Source: Streptomyces sp. MMBL 11-1 (GTDB taxonomy: Bacteria; Actinomycetota; Actinomycetes; Streptomycetales; Streptomycetaceae). Taken from it: a stretch of 64,000 nucleotides of DNA. Within the stretch, counting starts at the first letter, position 1. The number at the start of each line of letters is the position of its first letter. The translations under genes were made by a program, and so were the position numbers. Under the pieces are notes generated by a model, which was not told the DNA's origin, made no database searches, and saw only the letters and a list, made by a program, of their open reading frames with translations. The stretch covers positions 7,753,001 through 7,817,000 of the forward strand of contig NZ_CP117709.1 of NCBI RefSeq assembly GCF_028622875.1, in the 5' to 3' direction. Shown one piece after another: positions 60,694 through 64,000 of the stretch.

Positions 60694-63312
60694 GTGACCC
60701 GGCACGAAACGACCCGGCATCCCCCGCCCGCCGGAAACGGGGCCGCGGCCGGGGGGCACGAGTGCGGCCGAGTGCCCGACGAGCTGTCCCTCGTCCTCGC
60801 GCAGGCCCTCGTCGGCGCCGTCGAATCGAGCGACGCCTTCGCGGGCGGGATCTACCTCCGCGGCCGGACGCCCGGACTTCTGCGGCTCGCGGTGCTCGCC
60901 GGACTGCCGGGCCCGCTGTTCCGGCCCTGGTGGCGGGTGCAGGTGAACCGGCCCTTCCCGGTGTCCGAGGTCTACCGCACGGGGCGCCCCGTGCTGCTCG
61001 CCGACGCCGAGGAGTCGATGCGCCGGTTCCCGCAGCTGATGGCCGGGCTGCCGTTCCCGTTCGGGTCGTTGTGGGTGCCGATCACCGGGCCCCGGGGGAG
61101 TGTGGGCGTGCTGGCGGTCCTGCGGGCCTCCACCCCGGGGCAGCCCGTCGACCCCGCCGACGGCGACCGGCTGCACCGCCTGGGCCACCGGCTCGGCGGC
61201 GCGCTCACCGATCTGGAGCAGCGGGGCGTGGACTGCGTATGGGAGACCGAACCGGCCCCCGTGCGACTGCCCGCCGCCACGCCCCCGGTGCGGGTCGGCC
61301 GCTTCGACTGGGACCTGCACTCCGGGCAGGTCGCCGCCGACGACGAACTCTGCGCGATCCTCGGCTTCGAGCCCGCCGCCTTCCCGGGCACCGTCGACGC
61401 GCTCGCCGGACGACTGGTCCCGGAGGACGCGTACGGACTGTGGGCGCTGGCCCGTCGGACGGTGGAACCGGCCGGGCCGGCCGGGCCGGCCGTCCGCCGG
61501 ATGCGGCTGCGTGGCCCCGACGGCCGGTCCCATCTGCTGGAGCTGTCCGGCCGCCGTACGCACCCGGACGGCGATGGGTCCCCCGGCCGTCTGAGCGGCT
61601 TCCTGGTCGACCTCGGCGCGGGGCCCGTCGTGCCGGAGGCCGCCGACCGGCTGCCCTGCGGCGTCCTCTCCCTCGACAGGCTGGGCCGCATCACCTACGC
61701 GAACGGCCTCGCCGAGGAACTGCTCGGCCACCCCGGGGCGGAGCTCGTGGGCCATGTCGTGTGGCAGGCCCTGCCGTGGTTCGGGCACGAGGCCTACGAG
61801 GACCACTACCGGGCCGCCCTGATGGCCGACGAACCCGTCCACTTCCGCGCCCGGCGCCCGCCCTCGCGCTGGCTGTCGGTGTCCCTGTACCCGGGCCGCG
61901 ACGGGGTGACCGTCGTCCTCCGGGCGACCGACCGGCCCGCCTACGCCCCCGGCTCCGTCACCACGCCCGGCCTGGGCATCGGCTCGACCGCCGACCGCTC
62001 CTCGGCGCTGTACCGGCCGGTGGCCCTCGCCATCGCGCTGACCGAGGCGGTCACGGCCCGTCAGGTCTCCGCGGTGGTCACGGAGGAGCTGCTGCCGGCG
62101 TTCGGCGGCCGTCAGCTCGCCATCTACCTGCTGAACGAGCGCCATCTCCACCTGGCCTGGGAGACGGGCTTCCCGAAGGGCTTCCTCGACCGCTTCGACG
62201 GAGTCGGGCTCGACGTCAGCATTCCCGGGGTGGAGACCCTGACCACGGGCCGTCCGATCTTCTTCGAGTCCATGCAGCGCCTGGCCGAGGCCTATCCGGG
62301 CATCCCGATCGACGCGGATGTCGGCGCGCGCGCGTTTCTGCCGCTGATCGCCTCGGGGCGGCCCGTCGGTTCCTGCATCCTCGGCTTCGACCGGCCCCGC
62401 GGCTTCAGTCCCGAGGAGCGTACGGTCCTGACGGCGCTGGCCGGACTCATCGCCCAGGCCCTGCAGCGCGCCCAGCGCTACGACAGCGAGTCGGCCCTCG
62501 CCCGCGGGCTCCAGGACGCCCTGCTGCCGAGCCGGCTGCCCGAGGTGGACGGGGTGGACACCCTGGGGCGCTATCTCTCCGGCACGCAGGGCATGGACGT
62601 CGGCGGCGACTGGTACGACGTCATCGAGACCGGCCAGGAACTCGCCCTGATCATCGGCGACGTACAGGGCCACGGCGTCTCCGCCGCCGCGACCATGGGC
62701 CAACTGCGCAGCGCGGTGAGGGCGTTCGCACTGAGCAGCCGTGATCCCCAGGAGGTGATGAGCGGGACCAACCGGCTGCTCATCGACCTCGACCCGGGCC
62801 AGTTCGCGAGCTGCTGCTACATCGTCCTGGACCCGGTGACCGGAGTGGCCCGCGCCGTGCGGGCGGGGCATCCGCAGCCCGTGCTCCGTCGGCCGGACGG
62901 CCGGACGGAGGTGCTGGACCTGCCCGGCGGCATCGTGCTCGGGATCGATGAGGAGGCGTCCTACCCGGTCACCGAGTTGCGGCTCGAACCGGGGGCGATG
63001 CTCGCCCTGTTCACGGACGGGCTGATCGAGCGCCCCGGGACGGACATCGACGAGGGGATCGAGCGGCTGCGCGCCACCGTCGAACGGATCGGCGCGGTCC
63101 CCCTGGCCGAGACGGCCGACCAGGTCATCGGAGAGGCCCGGGCTGCCATCGACCGCCCCGACGACATCGCGCTCCTGCTCGCCGCCCGGTGGGCCGGGAC
63201 CCCGGCGGTCCGGCGGCCCCGGGCGGGCCGGGCGCCCGGACCCGACCTGTGGCGCACGTTCGGGAGGCCGGATCCGGGGCGCACGGCGGGCGCCCCGGAT
63301 CCGGCCTCCTGA
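60694..63312 (+). CDS. GAF-PAS-GAF SpoIIE-type phosphatase
   Basis: 872 residues from GTG 60694. CATGCT ends 6 nt before the GTG and no ribosome site is seen, so it is possibly leaderless. Order as read: GAF-like (about 25-170), PAS (about 195-310), PAS (about 315-415), GAF (about 430-600) and SpoIIE/PP2C (about 620-850, GGDWYDVIETG, IGDVQGHGVSAAATMGQLR, LFTDGLIE, DDIALLLA). There is no ATPase domain, unlike the one at 6.3 kb. The last codons lie inside a strong terminator stem. Confidence 0.9.
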   Translation: MTRHETTRHPPPAGNGAAAGGHECGRVPDELSLVLAQALVGAVESSDAFAGGIYLRGRTPGLLRLAVLAGLPGPLFRPWWRVQVNRPFPVSEVYRTGRPVLLADAEESMRRFPQLMAGLPFPFGSLWVPITGPRGSVGVLAVLRASTPGQPVDPADGDRLHRLGHRLGGALTDLEQRGVDCVWETEPAPVRLPAATPPVRVGRFDWDLHSGQVAADDELCAILGFEPAAFPGTVDALAGRLVPEDAYGLWALARRTVEPAGPAGPAVRRMRLRGPDGRSHLLELSGRRTHPDGDGSPGRLSGFLVDLGAGPVVPEAADRLPCGVLSLDRLGRITYANGLAEELLGHPGAELVGHVVWQALPWFGHEAYEDHYRAALMADEPVHFRARRPPSRWLSVSLYPGRDGVTVVLRATDRPAYAPGSVTTPGLGIGSTADRSSALYRPVALAIALTEAVTARQVSAVVTEELLPAFGGRQLAIYLLNERHLHLAWETGFPKGFLDRFDGVGLDVSIPGVETLTTGRPIFFESMQRLAEAYPGIPIDADVGARAFLPLIASGRPVGSCILGFDRPRGFSPEERTVLTALAGLIAQALQRAQRYDSESALARGLQDALLPSRLPEVDGVDTLGRYLSGTQGMDVGGDWYDVIETGQELALIIGDVQGHGVSAAATMGQLRSAVRAFALSSRDPQEVMSGTNRLLIDLDPGQFASCCYIVLDPVTGVARAVRAGHPQPVLRRPDGRTEVLDLPGGIVLGIDEEASYPVTELRLEPGAMLALFTDGLIERPGTDIDEGIERLRATVERIGAVPLAETADQVIGEARAAIDRPDDIALLLAARWAGTPAVRRPRAGRAPGPDLWRTFGRPDPGRTAGAPDPAS
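63263..63309. terminator. 20-bp stem terminator inside the 3' end of the phosphatase gene
   Basis: 63263-63282 and 63290-63309 are perfectly complementary (20 bp) with a 7-nt loop ACGGCGG. The stop codon is at 63310-63312, so the stem is coding. It serves as the end of this gene and of the convergent FprA-like gene. Confidence 0.85.
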
Positions 63313-63341
63313 CGCGTGTCGCGGAAGGCGTCCTGTTTCCG

Positions 63342-64000
63342 TCAGGCGTCGGCGGCGCGTTCGGCCGGGACGAAGGCGCCGGAGGCCTCCAGCATGCCCT
63401 CGCGCTCCACGACCTTGACCCGCTCACGGCCCTGGGCCGCGCCCAGCGCCTGCTCGTGGGCGTCCAGCTTGTGCCAGCCCTCCCAGGTCGTGTAGCGGAC
63501 CCCACGCTCCTCCAGGAAGGCGTCGACGGCCTCCGGCGCGGGCGTGGCCGGCTCGGCCAGACGGCCGGCGGCACGGTCCTCCAGCACGCAGGCGACCGTC
63601 TCGTTGGCATCGCCCTTGGTGTGTCCGATCAGACCGATCGGGCCGCGCTTGATCCAGCCCGTGACGTAGACCGAGGTCATGTGCTCGTCACCGGCGATGA
63701 CGCGGCCCGCCTCGTGCGGCACGGTGCCGGAGGCCACGTCGAAGGGAAGCTTGGGCAGCTCCTCCGAGTAGTAGCCGACGGCGCGGTAGACGCTCTGCAC
63801 GTCCCAGTCGGTGAACCGACCGGTGCCCCGGACGTTGCCGGTGCCGTCCAGCTCGGTGCGCTCGGTGCGCAGCGCCACGACCTTGCCGTCGTCGCCGAGG
63901 ATCTCGACGGGGGACTCGAAGAAGTGCAGGTACAGCTTGTGCGGGCGGTCGCCGACGTCGCGGATCGCCCAGTTCTCCAGGGTCTGCGCGACCATGTTGG
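63342..64000 (-). CDS. FprA-like ferredoxin-NADP reductase, 5' end missing
   Basis: The C-terminal ~219 residues are in the window and the gene runs off the right edge on the minus strand. The visible part has WDVQSVYRAVGYYSEELP and VYVTGWIKRGPIGLIGHTKG, the FAD/NADP-closing region of adrenodoxin-reductase-type enzymes. The tail ends AAQGRERVKVV...AERAADA. It passes electrons from NADPH to ferredoxin, which could serve the P450s in the window; that link is inference. Stop at 63342, past the shared terminator. Confidence 0.85.
   Translation of the reverse strand, partial: NMVAQTLENWAIRDVGDRPHKLYLHFFESPVEILGDDGKVVALRTERTELDGTGNVRGTGRFTDWDVQSVYRAVGYYSEELPKLPFDVASGTVPHEAGRVIAGDEHMTSVYVTGWIKRGPIGLIGHTKGDANETVACVLEDRAAGRLAEPATPAPEAVDAFLEERGVRYTTWEGWHKLDAHEQALGAAQGRERVKVVEREGMLEASGAFVPAERAADA

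Overview
The window is chromosomal DNA of a Streptomyces, or a very close relative. The evidence is the very high G+C with strong third-position GC bias, a short chaplin gene, a MelC1/MelC2 tyrosinase pair, two SpoIIE-type phosphatases, chains of translationally coupled genes joined by ATGA or GTGA overlaps, many GTG starts, and several start codons sitting 6-7 nt behind a -10-like hexamer with no Shine-Dalgarno sequence. It reads as accessory or arm-type sequence: many small transport, regulatory and specialised-metabolism operons, with few core housekeeping genes. Gene products are assigned from motifs and family knowledge only; no database search was run.

Layout. 1-6.3 kb: the right-hand part of a ribosomal-peptide (azole/azoline, TOMM/LAP-type) operon with a YcaO cyclodehydratase cut by the window edge, a double-length nitroreductase-fold dehydrogenase and two ABC half-transporters. 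6.3-10.3 kb: a PAS-GAF-SpoIIE-ATPase phosphatase and a secreted GH26-like glycosidase. 10.4-13.3 kb: a P450 divergent from melC1-melC2. 13.4 kb: a chaplin with a sigma-BldN-like promoter. 13.8-23.3 kb: a tightly coupled eight-gene exopolysaccharide operon (GT4, WbaP-like initiator, Wzy-like polymerase, MurJ/Wzx-like flippase, polysaccharide deacetylase, GT4, Wzz-like protein, GNAT). 23.3-24.5 kb: gene-poor. 24.5-31.5 kb: a tiny basic protein, a second P450, an AraC regulator, a cupin, an SGNH hydrolase, an isochorismatase-like hydrolase, and a prenyl-diphosphate synthase coupled to a TPR protein behind a striking inverted-repeat operator.

31.7-33.8 kb: a TetR gene co-transcribed with a DUF4166 protein and an SRPBCC-like membrane protein, preceded by two matching TetR-type operators. 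33.9-39.6 kb: glycine-betaine/choline-type ABC permeases and binding protein, whose ATPase gene lies 2 kb further on and on the other strand, plus a deazaflavin oxidoreductase-hemerythrin fusion and an aldo/keto reductase. 39.8-42.6 kb: a prolyl-aminopeptidase-like hydrolase, a rhodanese and a PIG-L deacetylase. 42.7-46.7 kb: an XRE-cupin regulator, a quinone oxidoreductase and two acyl-CoA dehydrogenases that look like the two halves of a heteromeric enzyme. 46.8-51.9 kb: a complete Dpp/Opp/Nik-type ABC operon. 52-64 kb: a GDPD-like secreted protein, small conserved proteins, a Cys-rich zinc protein, a CsbD-like protein, an HhH protein, a FUSC-type pseudogene remnant, a PHP hydrolase, an HTH membrane protein, a second SpoIIE phosphatase and the 3' part of an FprA-like ferredoxin-NADP reductase running off the right edge.

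The items most worth following are the double nitroreductase in the TOMM operon, the TPR/prenyl-synthase operon with its 32-bp operator, the twin TetR sites, the heteromeric acyl-CoA dehydrogenase pair, the oxidoreductase-hemerythrin fusion and the family of putative leaderless promoters.
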